Assembly: GCF_016704835.1 (NCBI RefSeq)
Contig: NZ_JADIZJ010000022.1
Span: forward strand, 81,683 to 145,682
Length of the DNA: 64,000 nucleotides
Direction of reading: 5' to 3'
Source of the DNA: Sphingopyxis sp.
Lineage (GTDB): Bacteria > Pseudomonadota > Alphaproteobacteria > Sphingomonadales > Sphingomonadaceae
Positions 37,236 to 48,128 of this stretch are shown piece by piece. Positions within the stretch are counted from its first letter, which is position 1. Each line of letters begins with the position of its first letter. A model generated the notes under the pieces. It saw only the letters and a list, made by a program, of their open reading frames with translations, was not told the origin of the DNA and did no database searches. The position numbers and the translations under genes are program-made.

Positions 37236-37375
37236 TCGGCGTGGCCTGACCGCCACAGTCGGTCGAAAAGCGTCACCTTCTTGCCACGCGCGGCCTTTAC
37301 GGCACGCCCGCGTTCACTATATGAGCATGGCGTGCGTAAATCGCGCTGATTCCGCACGCCGCCCGTCAACGATCA

Positions 37376-37390
37376 GGAGATACAGCTATA
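37376..37390 (+). promoter_or_regulatory. Ribosome site and ATA initiation codon of infC
   Basis: aggaga (about 37376-37381) stands 7-8 bases before ATA at 37388-37390, which is in frame with infC. The first ATG in frame (37415) has no ribosome site and would cut the protein short. IF3 genes often start with rare codons so that IF3 represses its own translation. Confidence 0.7.
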
Positions 37391-37936
37391 CCACCGCCCA
37401 CGACTCGCCGCCCGATGGCGCCGATGCCGCCGAAAAACGGCCCGCGATACAATGAATTCATCGCCTCCCCCAAGGTCCGCGTGATCGATGAGGAAGGCGA
37501 AAATCTGGGCGTGATGCTGACCGCCGAAGCGATCGAGCAGGCGGCTTCTGTCGGGCTGGACCTGGTCGAAGTCTCCCCCAACGCCGATCCGCCGGTTTGC
37601 AAATTCCTCGACGTGGGCAAGTTCAAATACGAAGCGCAGAAAAAGGCGAACCTGGCGCGCAAGAGCCAGAAGACGCAGGAAATCAAAGAGATCAAGATGC
37701 GTCCGAATATCGACGATCATGATTTCGACGTGAAGATGCGCAAGGTTTTCGACTTCCTCGAGGAAGGCGACAAGGTCAAAATGACCATGCGTTTCCGCGG
37801 CCGCGAAATGAGCCACACCCAGCTGGGCCTGAACGTGCTGCAGCGCGTCGCCGAACTGACATCGGAAATTGCCAAGGTCGAGGCGCATCCGCGCACCGAA
37901 GGCCGTCAGATGCTGATGGTCATCGCGCCGAAGTGA
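37388..37936 (+). CDS. infC: Translation initiation factor IF-3
   Basis: IF3 keeps ribosomal subunits apart and proofreads the start codon. About 182 residues from the ATA start. The N-terminal domain has GPRYNEFIASPKVRVIDEEGENLGVM, and LDLVEVSPNADPPVCKFLDVGKFKYE forms the linker region. The C-terminal domain has KEIKMRPNIDDHDFDVKMRK and FRGREMSH. The unusual start codon fits IF3 autoregulation known from E. coli (AUU). It stands alone; a small repeat lies downstream. Confidence 0.95.
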   Translation: MPPPTTRRPMAPMPPKNGPRYNEFIASPKVRVIDEEGENLGVMLTAEAIEQAASVGLDLVEVSPNADPPVCKFLDVGKFKYEAQKKANLARKSQKTQEIKEIKMRPNIDDHDFDVKMRKVFDFLEEGDKVKMTMRFRGREMSHTQLGLNVLQRVAELTSEIAKVEAHPRTEGRQMLMVIAPK

Positions 37937-37942
37937 CTTTCA

Positions 37943-37967
37943 TCATCCCGGCCTTCGCTGGGATGGC
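37943..37967. repeat. Short palindromic repeat (atcccggcc-ttcg-ctgggat)
   Basis: Near copy of the repeat at 22769. It lies between infC and the convergent NRDE gene and may help end transcription. Confidence 0.55.
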
Positions 37968-37970
37968 GAA

Positions 37971-38672
37971 TTAGACATCGACAGAAAATTGCAGGGCGGT
38001 CGTTCCGATGGAGCGGCCGCCCGCTTCATATCGGCGCTCGACGATTTTCACGTTGCCATCCGCTGCGACTGCAACCAGCGTTGAAGCGCGGGTGCCATAA
38101 ATGTCGCCGCGCAGGAACAGCGCAGGATCCGCCTCGGCGGTCAGTGTATCGAGCAAGCCTTCGGGGTCGGCGCGTGCCTCGACCACCGCCGCGAGCGCGG
38201 CGCGCAGCCGTTCGGCGCGCGGACAGGGGCTGTAGACGGGTTCGTTGGCGAGCGCGTGGATGCCCGCTCCAAGGGCCCTGATTTGGGATTGCGGTCGATT
38301 GGTCAGGAACCGGGCTTTGCCATCGCCAACAGCAAGCAGGTTGAAAGCGTTAAAGCTGCCGAGGTCGGTCGCCACCGGATCGGCGAAACGCCCGTCGCCG
38401 CGCAGCATGTCGGCAACCAGCGCCCCGCGCGATTCTTTGGTTGGATCGGGCATTGCGCCGCGCACATTGGTGACGACCACGATCCGCCCGCTCGCTGGAT
38501 GCGCGCCGAGCCAGGTGCCGCCCGCCAACACATCGCGCCCCGCGACGATCCCGCTGCCATCGTCCCATGCACCAAGCGGTGCAGCGGGACGCGCATGAAA
38601 TTCGTCCCGATTGCCGATGAGGATCAGCGGCCAGTCAGCATGAACCTGCCAGGCGAGGGCGACGACGCACAT
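37971..38672 (-). CDS. NRDE family protein (TANGO2-like)
   Basis: A 233-residue member of the NRDE/TANGO2 family. N-terminal MCVVALAW gives a Cys after Met, typical of this Ntn-hydrolase-like group. The name motif is seen as NRDEFHARPAAPLGAW. GGTWLG and the central VVTNVR agree. The role is unclear; TANGO2 relatives have been tied to lipid or heme handling. ATG 38672 is chosen because it places the Cys second; the open frame extends 23 residues further. Confidence 0.9.
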   Translation of the reverse strand: MCVVALAWQVHADWPLILIGNRDEFHARPAAPLGAWDDGSGIVAGRDVLAGGTWLGAHPASGRIVVVTNVRGAMPDPTKESRGALVADMLRGDGRFADPVATDLGSFNAFNLLAVGDGKARFLTNRPQSQIRALGAGIHALANEPVYSPCPRAERLRAALAAVVEARADPEGLLDTLTAEADPALFLRGDIYGTRASTLVAVAADGNVKIVERRYEAGGRSIGTTALQFSVDV

Positions 38673-38770
38673 GCGTGCGCCTATCGCGTGTCGAGCGCTG
38701 CTTGCCAAGCGTCTTGACAAACTGCTTGGTTGAATGTTCAATCAAGTCATCTTGACGAGGGAGGACGCTG

Positions 38771-39325
38771 ATGGCCGACGAATTCGAGAAGATGGGCGAA
38801 AGCCTTCGCGCCAAGACCGGCAAGGGACTCGACGAATGGATCGTCACCGCGCGCGCCGCTGGCATCGCAGGTCATATGGCGCTGGTTAACCACCTCAAAT
38901 CAGCGCACGGGCTTGGTCACGGCTACGCCAATATGATCGTTCATGCTGCCAACGCATCGTCGGCGGCGTCGCAGGATGATGACGCGCTCGTCTCGGCAGC
39001 GTTTGAGGGCGCCAGGGCGCATTGGCGGCCGCTGTACGACCGGCTGGTCGCTCTGGTGCAGGAGTTCGGCGGCGACGTCGAGCTGGCGCCCAAAAAGGGC
39101 TATGTCAGCTTGCGCCGCAAGAAACAGTTCGCGCTGCTCCAGCCCTCGACCAAGGACCGCTTCGACATCGGTGTGGCGCTGAAGGGCGAGGCGCCCGCTG
39201 GCAAGCTCGAGCTCGCGGGCAGCTGGAACGCAATGGTGTCGCACCGGGTGCGGATCGCCGCGGGTGAGGAGGCTGGTGGCGACGTCGCCGATTGGCTGCG
39301 CGCCGCCTACGACCGGGCGGGCTAG
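38771..39325 (+). CDS. DUF4287 plus DUF5655 domain protein
   Basis: A 184-residue protein. The N-terminal 60 residues (KTGKGLDEWIVTARAAG...LKSAHGLGHGYANMIVHAA) match DUF4287. The C-terminal half (FGGDVELAPKKGYVSLRRKKQFALLQPSTKDRFDIGVAL) matches DUF5655. Function is unknown; the latter domain also occurs with DNA-related proteins. The start at 38771 follows gagggaggacgctg. It is 8 bp ahead of a TetR regulator in the same direction. Confidence 0.85.
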   Translation: MADEFEKMGESLRAKTGKGLDEWIVTARAAGIAGHMALVNHLKSAHGLGHGYANMIVHAANASSAASQDDDALVSAAFEGARAHWRPLYDRLVALVQEFGGDVELAPKKGYVSLRRKKQFALLQPSTKDRFDIGVALKGEAPAGKLELAGSWNAMVSHRVRIAAGEEAGGDVADWLRAAYDRAG

Positions 39326-39333
39326 GGCAGGAC

Positions 39334-39942
39334 ATGAACGCCACCGATACCCGCAACCGCATCCTGATGACTGCGATGGAGCTGTTCTGGGAGAAAGGCT
39401 ATGGCTCGACGTCGATCGCCGATATCCTGTCGCGCAGTCAGATTCATTCGGGCAGCCTCTATCATTTTTTTCCGGGCAAGCAGGACGTGCTGGTCGGGGT
39501 GCTCGAGATGTATCGCGACGGCATCGAAGAGATGCTGTTCGCGCCGAACTGGCAGGGCGTCGACGATCCGATCGACCGGATCTTTGCGCTGCTTGCCGGC
39601 TATCGCACCCATCTGATCGTCACCGATTGTACCTACGGCTGCCCGATCGGCAGCCTCGCGCTCGAAATCCACGAGCCCGATCCGGTCGTGCGCGAGTTGA
39701 TGGCGGCAAATTTCACCAACTGGTCGGCAGCGATCGCGGGCTGTTTCGATGCCGCGGGCGATCGCCTGCCGCGCGAAACCGACCGCGCAGCGCTCGGCGA
39801 ATTTGTGCTGACCGTGATGGAGGGCGCGGTGATGCAGGCGCGTACCTATCGCGATATCGGCTATTTCGACCGCAACATCGCTGTATTGCAAGACTATATC
39901 ACTGCATTGCTGGTATCGGCAAAGCGTGATAGCTTCGCCTGA
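39334..39942 (+). CDS. TetR/AcrR family transcriptional regulator
   Basis: A 202-residue repressor-type protein. The N-terminal helix-turn-helix has ILMTAMELFWEKGYGSTSIADILSRSQIHSGSLYHFFPGKQDVL, a complete TetR signature. The C-terminal ligand/dimer domain includes CTYGCPIGSLALEI, found in many TetR proteins of unknown ligand. It lies between the DUF4287 gene and a small membrane protein that it may control. Confidence 0.92.
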   Translation: MNATDTRNRILMTAMELFWEKGYGSTSIADILSRSQIHSGSLYHFFPGKQDVLVGVLEMYRDGIEEMLFAPNWQGVDDPIDRIFALLAGYRTHLIVTDCTYGCPIGSLALEIHEPDPVVRELMAANFTNWSAAIAGCFDAAGDRLPRETDRAALGEFVLTVMEGAVMQARTYRDIGYFDRNIAVLQDYITALLVSAKRDSFA

Positions 39943-39965
39943 TCTTTCTGGAGGGGGAGACGATT

Positions 39966-40403
39966 ATGACCGAAGCTGGAAAAACGCCGTGGCATCTGTG
40001 GGTGGTCGGCATCGTATCGCTGTTGTGGAATGCGTTTGGTGCGTTCGACTACACGATGACAAAGCTCAAAAATCCCGAATATATGGCTGCCTTCACCGCC
40101 GAGCAGCAGGCCTATTTCTACAGTTTTCCGCTGTGGGCGAATGTTGGCTGGGCGCTGGGGGTGTGGGGATCTCTGCTGGGATCGGTGCTGTTGCTGGTGC
40201 GCAGCCGCCACGCGGTGACCGCGTTTCTGCTTTCGCTCGTCGGGCTGGCGATCAGCTGCATCTATCAGTTCGGCATGCATTATGGCGATCTGGAACGGAT
40301 GTTCGGATCGTTCCCGATGATCTTCACCGCGATGATCTGGGTGATCGTGATCGCGCTGTTTCTTTATGCGCGGCGACAGGCGGCATCGGGTGTGCTGCGC
40401 TGA
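39966..40403 (+). CDS. Small four-helix membrane protein
   Basis: A 145-residue protein with about four hydrophobic helices, starting WHLWVVGIVSLLWNAFGAFDYTMTKL. The motif FDYTMT and the later PLWANVGWALGVWGSLLGS are typical of a conserved but uncharacterised membrane family. Start is ATG 39966 behind ggaggggga. It lies 23 bp after the TetR gene and ends at a bidirectional terminator. No function is assigned. Confidence 0.8.
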   Translation: MTEAGKTPWHLWVVGIVSLLWNAFGAFDYTMTKLKNPEYMAAFTAEQQAYFYSFPLWANVGWALGVWGSLLGSVLLLVRSRHAVTAFLLSLVGLAISCIYQFGMHYGDLERMFGSFPMIFTAMIWVIVIALFLYARRQAASGVLR

Positions 40404-40411
40404 TTGAAAAA

Positions 40412-40437
40412 GGGGCGCCTCGATGGCGCCCCTTTTC
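40412..40437. terminator. Bidirectional terminator
   Basis: ggggcgcc pairs with ggcgcccc around tcgat. A-run on the left and T-run on the right serve the convergent genes on both sides. Confidence 0.88.
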
Positions 40438-40438
40438 G

Positions 40439-41941
40439 TTATCGCGCCCGAATGAAGGCGCGAATATCGGCTGACAATTTATGGCGATCCTCGTCGCGGA
40501 TATACATCATGTGGCCCGCGCCATAATAGGTGTAGCTGATCCGGTCCTGCGGGATGCCGGTGCGTGACAGCGCATATTCGGCTGCGAAAAAGGGCGTTGC
40601 AAAGTCATAATAGCCTTGCGCGACGAGCACCTTCAGCCCCGAATTTTCGCGCAACGCCTGCCCGATATAGGGCGCGACATTCAGGTAGCTGTTGGCGTCG
40701 CGGTCGCCGATCCGCCAATCCCACTGGCCGCCGATCCGGCCGATCGACTGATATTCGCGGTCGGTCTTGAATCCCAGCCCGTCGCGGCTCCAGCTGTTGA
40801 TCGCCGCAGTATAGCTCGCATCGATGCCATAGAAGCTGGGGTCGTTGTCCGGCCCTTCGCCTGCGCTGTCATAATCCTTGCCGGTGTAGCGGCTGTCGAG
40901 GCGCCCAACGGTCAGCCCGCGGTCGCGCAGCAGCTCCTTGTAGAAGCGGCTGGGCGTGACGCGCAGATCGGCGCTGTCGAGATAGGTTTCGGAAAGGCCG
41001 GTAAAGCGCGCTAGCTCGCGGCGGATCGCAGCGCGCTCTTCGCCCTGCAGCTTCTGCCCTTTCAGCAACGCCGTCGCATAGGGACCGATCGCCCATTGCC
41101 GCGCTTCTTCGACGAAAGCCTCGACCGACGGCGCGCTTGCCTTGCCATGATAAAGTGCGGTCGCGGCCATCGAGGGCAGGTTGGTGATCGGCGACAATTC
41201 ATTGCCCGGCGTGTCGGCGCCCGCGGCGAAATCGAGCACGGTCGAAATCAGGATGATGCCGTTCAAGGCGACGTCGTTGTAGGTCTCGTTCATAAGCTGG
41301 TTGGCGACCGCGGCCGAGCGCGTCGTGCCATAGCTTTCTCCGCCGAGATATTTGGGGCTGTTCCAGCGGCCATTGTCGTTGAGCCAGCGGCGGATGACTT
41401 CGGCAACCAGCTTGGCGTCCTGCGTCACCCCGTAATAATCCTTGGGGTCGGCCTTGCCGATGAGGTGCGAGAAGCCGGTGCCGGGCGGATCGATGAACAC
41501 GACGTCGGTCACGTCCATCAGCGCGTCGGGGTTGTCGACGATCGGATAAGGCGGGGCGCCATCGTCAACGCCGGTGCCGGGGATTGCGACGCGCTTCGGT
41601 CCGAACGCCCCCATCATCAGCCAAACGGTGCCCGAGCCGGGGCCACCGTTGAACAGGAAGGTGATTGGCCGGTTCGGGTCGCGCGGTTCCTTGACGTACG
41701 ACGTCGTCACGACTGCAACTTCGGGCACGCCCTCCTTGTTCTTGATGATCGTCTCGCCGATCGTCGCGGCATAGTTGATCCGCTGCCCGCCGAAGCTTCC
41801 AGACAGCTTGGTGGTGCGCACCTGCGGTTCGTATTCAGCGGGCTTTTCGGCCTTCGCCTTGTCGGCGGCATCCTGCGCATAGAGGACCGACGGCGCGGCG
41901 GCGGCAAGCGCCAGCGCGAGAAGCGAAAGACCCGATTTCAT
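40439..41941 (-). CDS. Exported S10 family serine carboxypeptidase
   Basis: A 500-residue protein with a signal peptide cleaved near LYAQDA. The S10 fold is shown by FLFNGGPGSGTVW (oxyanion loop), GGESYGTTR with Ser203 as nucleophile, an Asp in YYDFATPF and a His in GAGHMMY. It should release C-terminal amino acids from peptides in the periplasm or outside. It is alone on the minus strand, between the bidirectional terminator and uvrB. Confidence 0.92.
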   Translation of the reverse strand: MKSGLSLLALALAAAAPSVLYAQDAADKAKAEKPAEYEPQVRTTKLSGSFGGQRINYAATIGETIIKNKEGVPEVAVVTTSYVKEPRDPNRPITFLFNGGPGSGTVWLMMGAFGPKRVAIPGTGVDDGAPPYPIVDNPDALMDVTDVVFIDPPGTGFSHLIGKADPKDYYGVTQDAKLVAEVIRRWLNDNGRWNSPKYLGGESYGTTRSAAVANQLMNETYNDVALNGIILISTVLDFAAGADTPGNELSPITNLPSMAATALYHGKASAPSVEAFVEEARQWAIGPYATALLKGQKLQGEERAAIRRELARFTGLSETYLDSADLRVTPSRFYKELLRDRGLTVGRLDSRYTGKDYDSAGEGPDNDPSFYGIDASYTAAINSWSRDGLGFKTDREYQSIGRIGGQWDWRIGDRDANSYLNVAPYIGQALRENSGLKVLVAQGYYDFATPFFAAEYALSRTGIPQDRISYTYYGAGHMMYIRDEDRHKLSADIRAFIRAR

Positions 41942-42040
41942 TTTGATTTCTCCCCGATTGCGAGGGCGACCCTATGCAGCGCCTGCGGATGCAGCAAGGC
42001 TACTTGTCGGTTACAACGGGGCTTTTGTCGAAGTGCGCGC

Positions 42041-44227
<2,187 letters not shown>

Positions 44228-44315
44228 TGCCGACAATATGGTATCGATGGCGCGGGTCCACAATCGCAATGAGTCCGCCACAGAGCAGGCAGCGGCTAGT
44301 CACAGGAGACAGGGT

Positions 44316-44828
44316 ATGAAAAAGATTTTGACGATTGCAGCCGTCGGCACGCTCTTGGCGGTGGCCGGCTGCGGTAAAAGCGAGAATGCCGGCGGCGCGG
44401 TGAAGCGCGAGGCCGGTAACTGGAAAACCGACGTCAAGCTGGTGAAATTCGAAGTCCCCGGCATGCCCCCCGAAATGAAAGAGGGCATGGCGAAGATGAT
44501 GGAAGGCGCCAGCGGCATGGATCAGTGCTTCACCCAGGAGCAGGTCGACAAGGAAGATATCGCCTCCGAACTCGCCAAGGGTCCGGGCAATGGCGGCGAG
44601 TGCAAGTGGTCGAAAAAGAATATCGCGGGCGGCACGATCGACATCGCCGGTACCTGTACCGCCAACGGCCAGACGGTCGACATGGCGATGAACGGCACGA
44701 TGGAAGCCAAGAAGAGCGACGTCACGATCACCACCAAGGGCAAGATTCCCACGGGCGGCGACATGGAAATGGTCATGCAGATGACCAGCACCCACACCGG
44801 TCCATGCAAGGCGCCGGCAACGACCTGA
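44316..44828 (+). CDS. DUF3617 family lipoprotein
   Basis: A 170-residue protein with lipobox VAGC (Cys about 19). NWKTDVKLVKFEVPGMPPEMKE and the Cys-containing CFTQEQVDK fit DUF3617, which has conserved Cys residues likely paired in the periplasm. C-terminal MQMTSTHTGPC is typical. Function is unknown. ATG 44316 follows aggagacagggt. It ends before a hairpin terminator. Confidence 0.88.
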   Translation: MKKILTIAAVGTLLAVAGCGKSENAGGAVKREAGNWKTDVKLVKFEVPGMPPEMKEGMAKMMEGASGMDQCFTQEQVDKEDIASELAKGPGNGGECKWSKKNIAGGTIDIAGTCTANGQTVDMAMNGTMEAKKSDVTITTKGKIPTGGDMEMVMQMTSTHTGPCKAPATT

Positions 44829-44857
44829 GCGCTTTTTGTGGCTTGAGAAAAAGGAGC

Positions 44858-44887
44858 GGGGCGCTGGCGAAAGCCGGCGCCCTTTTT
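44858..44887 (+). terminator. Rho-independent terminator after the DUF3617 gene
   Basis: gggcgctggc pairs with gccggcgccc around a GAAA tetraloop, followed by ttttt. Confidence 0.85.
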
Positions 44888-44914
44888 CACGGCCGCCGAC
44901 GAAGGAGCAAGAAG

Positions 44915-45312
44915 ATGCTCGGCTATGTGACGATGGGAACCGACGATCTGGAGCGCGCGCGCGAATTTATGCTGCGCTGCTGGGTACGATCGGTGCAAGT
45001 GAATTGATGCGGATGTCGGACGACGACAATGGCTTTACGCTTTATGCGACAGGCTGGGGGCAACCCGGGATCGCGGTAACGCGGCCCTATGATGGTCAGC
45101 CGACACATGCCGGGAACGGCCATATGGCCGCGATCGTCGTCGATGCACGCGCCAAAGTCGATGGCGTGCATGCCAAGGCAATCGCGCTGGGCGGCACTTG
45201 CGAAGGTCCGCCGGGCGTCCGCGGCGACGAGGGCGATCAGGCGTTTTACGCCGCCTGTTTCCGCGATCTCGACGGCAACAAGCTGTGCGTCTTTCGCATC
45301 GGTCCGGCCTGA
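44915..45312 (+). pseudogene. VOC/glyoxalase-like protein with one frameshift
   Basis: Starts MLGYVTMGTDDLERAREF at ATG 44915 behind gaaggagc, a good VOC N-terminus. The frame then hits a stop at about 45007. Adding one T to the ttt run near 44970 (aatttatg read as aattttatg) gives REFYAALLG, the normal continuation. It then runs intact to 45312 (GFTLYATGWGQPGIAVT...FRDLDGNKLCVFRIGPA). The restored product is about 132 residues, normal for single-domain VOC proteins (metal-dependent lyases, dioxygenases or resistance proteins). A sequencing error is likely; substrate is unknown. Confidence 0.85.
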
Positions 45313-45726
45313 CGGCAGCGGCCAGGGCTTCGATCGACTTGCCGGGTGGGCAACAGGTGGGGCTGTCGATCCACCCGGCGAAGTCTTGAACTGAAGCCGG
45401 AGGGGGTCTGAAGAATGCCAGGGACCAGCTCGCACCCTTCGCCTGTCGGCCTCAACGCCGCGTCATCGTAGGAATGACACGGCCCCCTAAGAATGACAGG
45501 GTTTCGCCATCGGGGCAGTTACAAGGGGTCACATGGCGCCATGTCGCCATTTGTTAACCCTTACTTCACCAGGTTTCCGCTTTTGTGCTTGCGGATTGGC
45601 GAAGGTCCGTGCTTTTGATATGTCGAACCTCGCGCCTGTTACCGTTACGTCGAAGTAACAACTACTGGTCGCGCGTGTTGAATGGCGTATCACCCGCACC
45701 GTCCGTCACGGGCATTTGAGGGTAGC
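45313..45726. other. 414-bp intergenic region
   Basis: No convincing gene. It contains two near copies of gaatgacacgg/gaatgacaggg about 30 bp apart (45473-45500) and a small palindrome atggcgccatgtcgccat near 45534. It must include the promoter of the membrane regulator that follows; no clear -35/-10 was assigned. Confidence 0.4.
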
Positions 45727-47479
45727 ATGGACCACGCGAAAGCGAACGAGACGCAGAATCCCGGCGAGACCGAGCGGATTATAGCCGACGAGCTGGAGCG
45801 TCTGCTCGACTCCCCGATGTTTGTCCGTTCGCCCGTGTTAACGCGCCTGCTGCAGTTTCTGGTCGAACATCGCCTTCGCGGTGGACGCAGTTCGCCCAAA
45901 GCCTATGCCATCGCGACCGAGGCACTCGGCCGCAGCGAAGATTTCGATCCGGCAGTCGATAGCTATCCCCGCGTCATGGTCGGGCGGCTCCGCACCCTGC
46001 TCGATCGTTACTACGCCGATACCCCCTGGCTTCATCGCCTGCGCGTTCCGCAGGGCAGTTACGAGGTTGTTGTTCAGCACCGCGTTGCGCCGCCATCGCG
46101 TTCGATGGACGAACCGGGCGGCGAGGGTGACGTCAAGACCGCGACCACCGCCAATGGAACTCGCGCACCGCGTGTCCCTGGCGCCGCCAGTCATCTGCCG
46201 ACCGCCGCGCCGCGCTATGGACGCTGGGTCGTCGCGCTTGTCCTGCTTGCGCTTGCGCTCTTCACGTTGTGGACGCTGCGCGGGGATTCCGACCGGTTGT
46301 TTGCCAGCGCCGATGCCGCTGCTCGAGGTCAGCGCCCCGGTGGCAGGAAATACGTCGCCGTCGCGGGCGTTTGCGCGCGCGCTCGATGGGAAGCTGCGCG
46401 ATGGGCTGCGGCGGTTCGATCTGGTGGATCTGTTAAGTTCAAAGACGCCCGGTGAGGCGGGGCGGCGCGCCGCCGACTATCGGCTCGACGCGTCGCTGGT
46501 CCGTGACCTTGGCGGCAATGCCGAGGTCACGCTGGTACTGAACCGCGTCGCCGATCAGCGCGCGATTTGGTCACAGCAGATTCGCGTGCTCGATGAGGAT
46601 ACCCCCGCATTCTCCGCGATGGAGCCGATCATCGCCCAAATCGCCGGCGATTATGGTGTCATCGTGCGCGATCAGGTCCAACGGCAGCGCGACAATTTTG
46701 CCCCCGGCTTTCCCTGTCTCGCGCAGTTCAACCGGCTGCGCCAGATGCGCAGCCCCGCCGGTTCCAAGCAGGTCGATGCTTGCCTGCGGGCAACGCTGAA
46801 GCGGGATGAGCGCGACCCTGTCGCCCTCTCGGCGCTGTCGCTGCTCCGCTTTGGCGACTGGCAGCCACAGCGGGCGACCCCCGCAGGGCGTGACGCCTTT
46901 GCCGAAGCGCGCGCGCTGGCGCTCAAGGCGTATGAAACAAGCCCCAATTCGACGGCCGGACTCTTCGCTGTGGCGCGTGCGAATTTTTACGTCGGCAATT
47001 GTTCGGGCGGCAACACGATGGGCGACGCCGCGCGGCGGCTTAACCCCTATGACCCTGACATGGCGGGCTTTCTGGGGTTGTTCAAGACAACATGCGGGCA
47101 GGTGGCCGAGGGGGAGGCGTTGCTCCGTCGGTCGCTGGCGCTCGACGATTCCTTCCCTGGCGTCCCGGCGGTTACGCTGGCTTTCATCCTGTCGCAGCGC
47201 GGCGAACAAGATGAAGCGCTTGCGGTGCTCGATCGGATGCCTTCGCCCAGCAACATGGAGCCGCAATATATGCTGGTGCGCGCGATCGTCATCGCCCGGC
47301 AGGGCGACGTCGCGGCGGGGCAGGCGCAATGGCGCCGCCTGCTCGCCTATACCCGCCAGCCCGCGACCGCTGCGCCCGAAATTGTGCTAGGCCGCTTCAT
47401 GATTACCCCGGTGGTGATCCAGCGGGCGTCGGCCGCGCTACGCGATTCGGGTGTTGTGCCGGCAAAGCCGTCGCCCTGA
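45727..47479 (+). pseudogene. Membrane-anchored regulator with winged-helix-like N-domain and TPR-like C-domain, one frameshift
   Basis: The N-terminal about 115 residues (ELERLLDSPMFVRSPVLTRLL...YPRVMVGRLRTLLDRYY...VPQGSYEV) resemble the DNA-binding-like region found ahead of many adenylate-cyclase-type and TPR proteins in rhizobia and sphingomonads. One membrane helix follows (WVVALVLLALALFTLWTL). The frame then ends at 46455, but about 46330-47479 in the next frame encodes a well-formed periplasmic part with helical TPR-like repeats (LALKAYETSPNSTAGLFAVARANFYVG...). A single extra base (or two missing) near 46300-46335 would join them into about 580 residues. Function is unknown; signalling across the membrane is an inference. 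Confidence 0.78.
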
Positions 47480-47557
47480 TGGGTTGGCCATCGGCAGGCG
47501 CGCCTCGATCAAGCTTGCAGCCAGCCCCGCCATTTCTTATTTGTCGTGTCAGGTGCA

Positions 47558-47585
47558 GGACGCAAAGTGAGGCGTCCGGCTTTTT
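47558..47585 (+). terminator. Probable terminator upstream of acpP
   Basis: ggacgc pairs with gcgtcc around aaagtgag, followed by ggcttttt. It is short but well placed after the regulator gene. Confidence 0.6.
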
Positions 47586-47709
47586 GCAGGGGGGTTTGGG
47601 GGCGATGCGGTGGTTTTCGGTCGGGAGGTGCCAGCCCTCTTGCCAGCCCCGTCCCCGGACACTAGGGCAAATTCCAATATTCACGGCTTAGTCAGAAAAG
47701 GAATAGCGC

Positions 47710-47946
47710 ATGAGCGATTCGGCCGAAAAGGTTAAGAAGATCGTCGTCGAACATCTGGGCGTCGAAGCCGACAAGGTTACCGAAGAAGCGAGCTTCATCG
47801 ATGATCTGGGCGCCGACAGTCTCGATATCGTCGAGCTGGTCATGGCGTTCGAGGAAGAGTTCGGCGTCGAAATCCCTGACGACGCGGCGGAAAAGATCGC
47901 CACCGTCAAGGACGCGATCGACTATATCGAAGCGAACAAGGGCTAA
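47710..47946 (+). CDS. acpP: Acyl carrier protein
   Basis: A 78-residue acidic four-helix protein that carries growing fatty acids. The 4'-phosphopantetheine site is S37 in [15 protein letters not shown]. It is followed by a hairpin terminator and then fabF, the usual pair. The ribosome site aaaaggaa precedes the ATG. Confidence 0.98.
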   Translation: MSDSAEKVKKIVVEHLGVEADKVTEEASFIDDLGADSLDIVELVMAFEEEFGVEIPDDAAEKIATVKDAIDYIEANKG

Positions 47947-48001
47947 TTCGGCCCGGTCCGGCATCGCCGGACGCGGCGGCGACGCTGCCCACGCGTTTCC
48001 G

Positions 48002-48048
48002 GCTTCCCGGTTCCGAGCGCTCGCGTGCAGGGACCGGGAAGCTTTTTT
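48002..48048 (+). terminator. Hairpin terminator between acpP and fabF
   Basis: gcttcccggt pairs with accgggaagc, then tttttt. It probably ends most acpP transcripts, letting acpP be made in excess over fabF. Confidence 0.82.
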
Positions 48049-48128
48049 ATGGCCCAGCGCTCGTTAGAAGCGTGCCAATAGATGTAATGCGGGAACCTGC
48101 TGGGCAGGGGCCGACGAAAGGACTGACT

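Noticed and set aside
37415..37936. infC starting at ATG 37415
   Set aside because: No ribosome site precedes it, whereas ATA 37388 has one at good spacing.
44228..44315. LexA box upstream of uvrB
   Set aside because: No GAAC-N7-GTTC match was found.
45246..45455. Minus-strand open frame beyond the VOC gene
   Set aside because: No start signal, no family resemblance, and it overlaps the conserved VOC frame.
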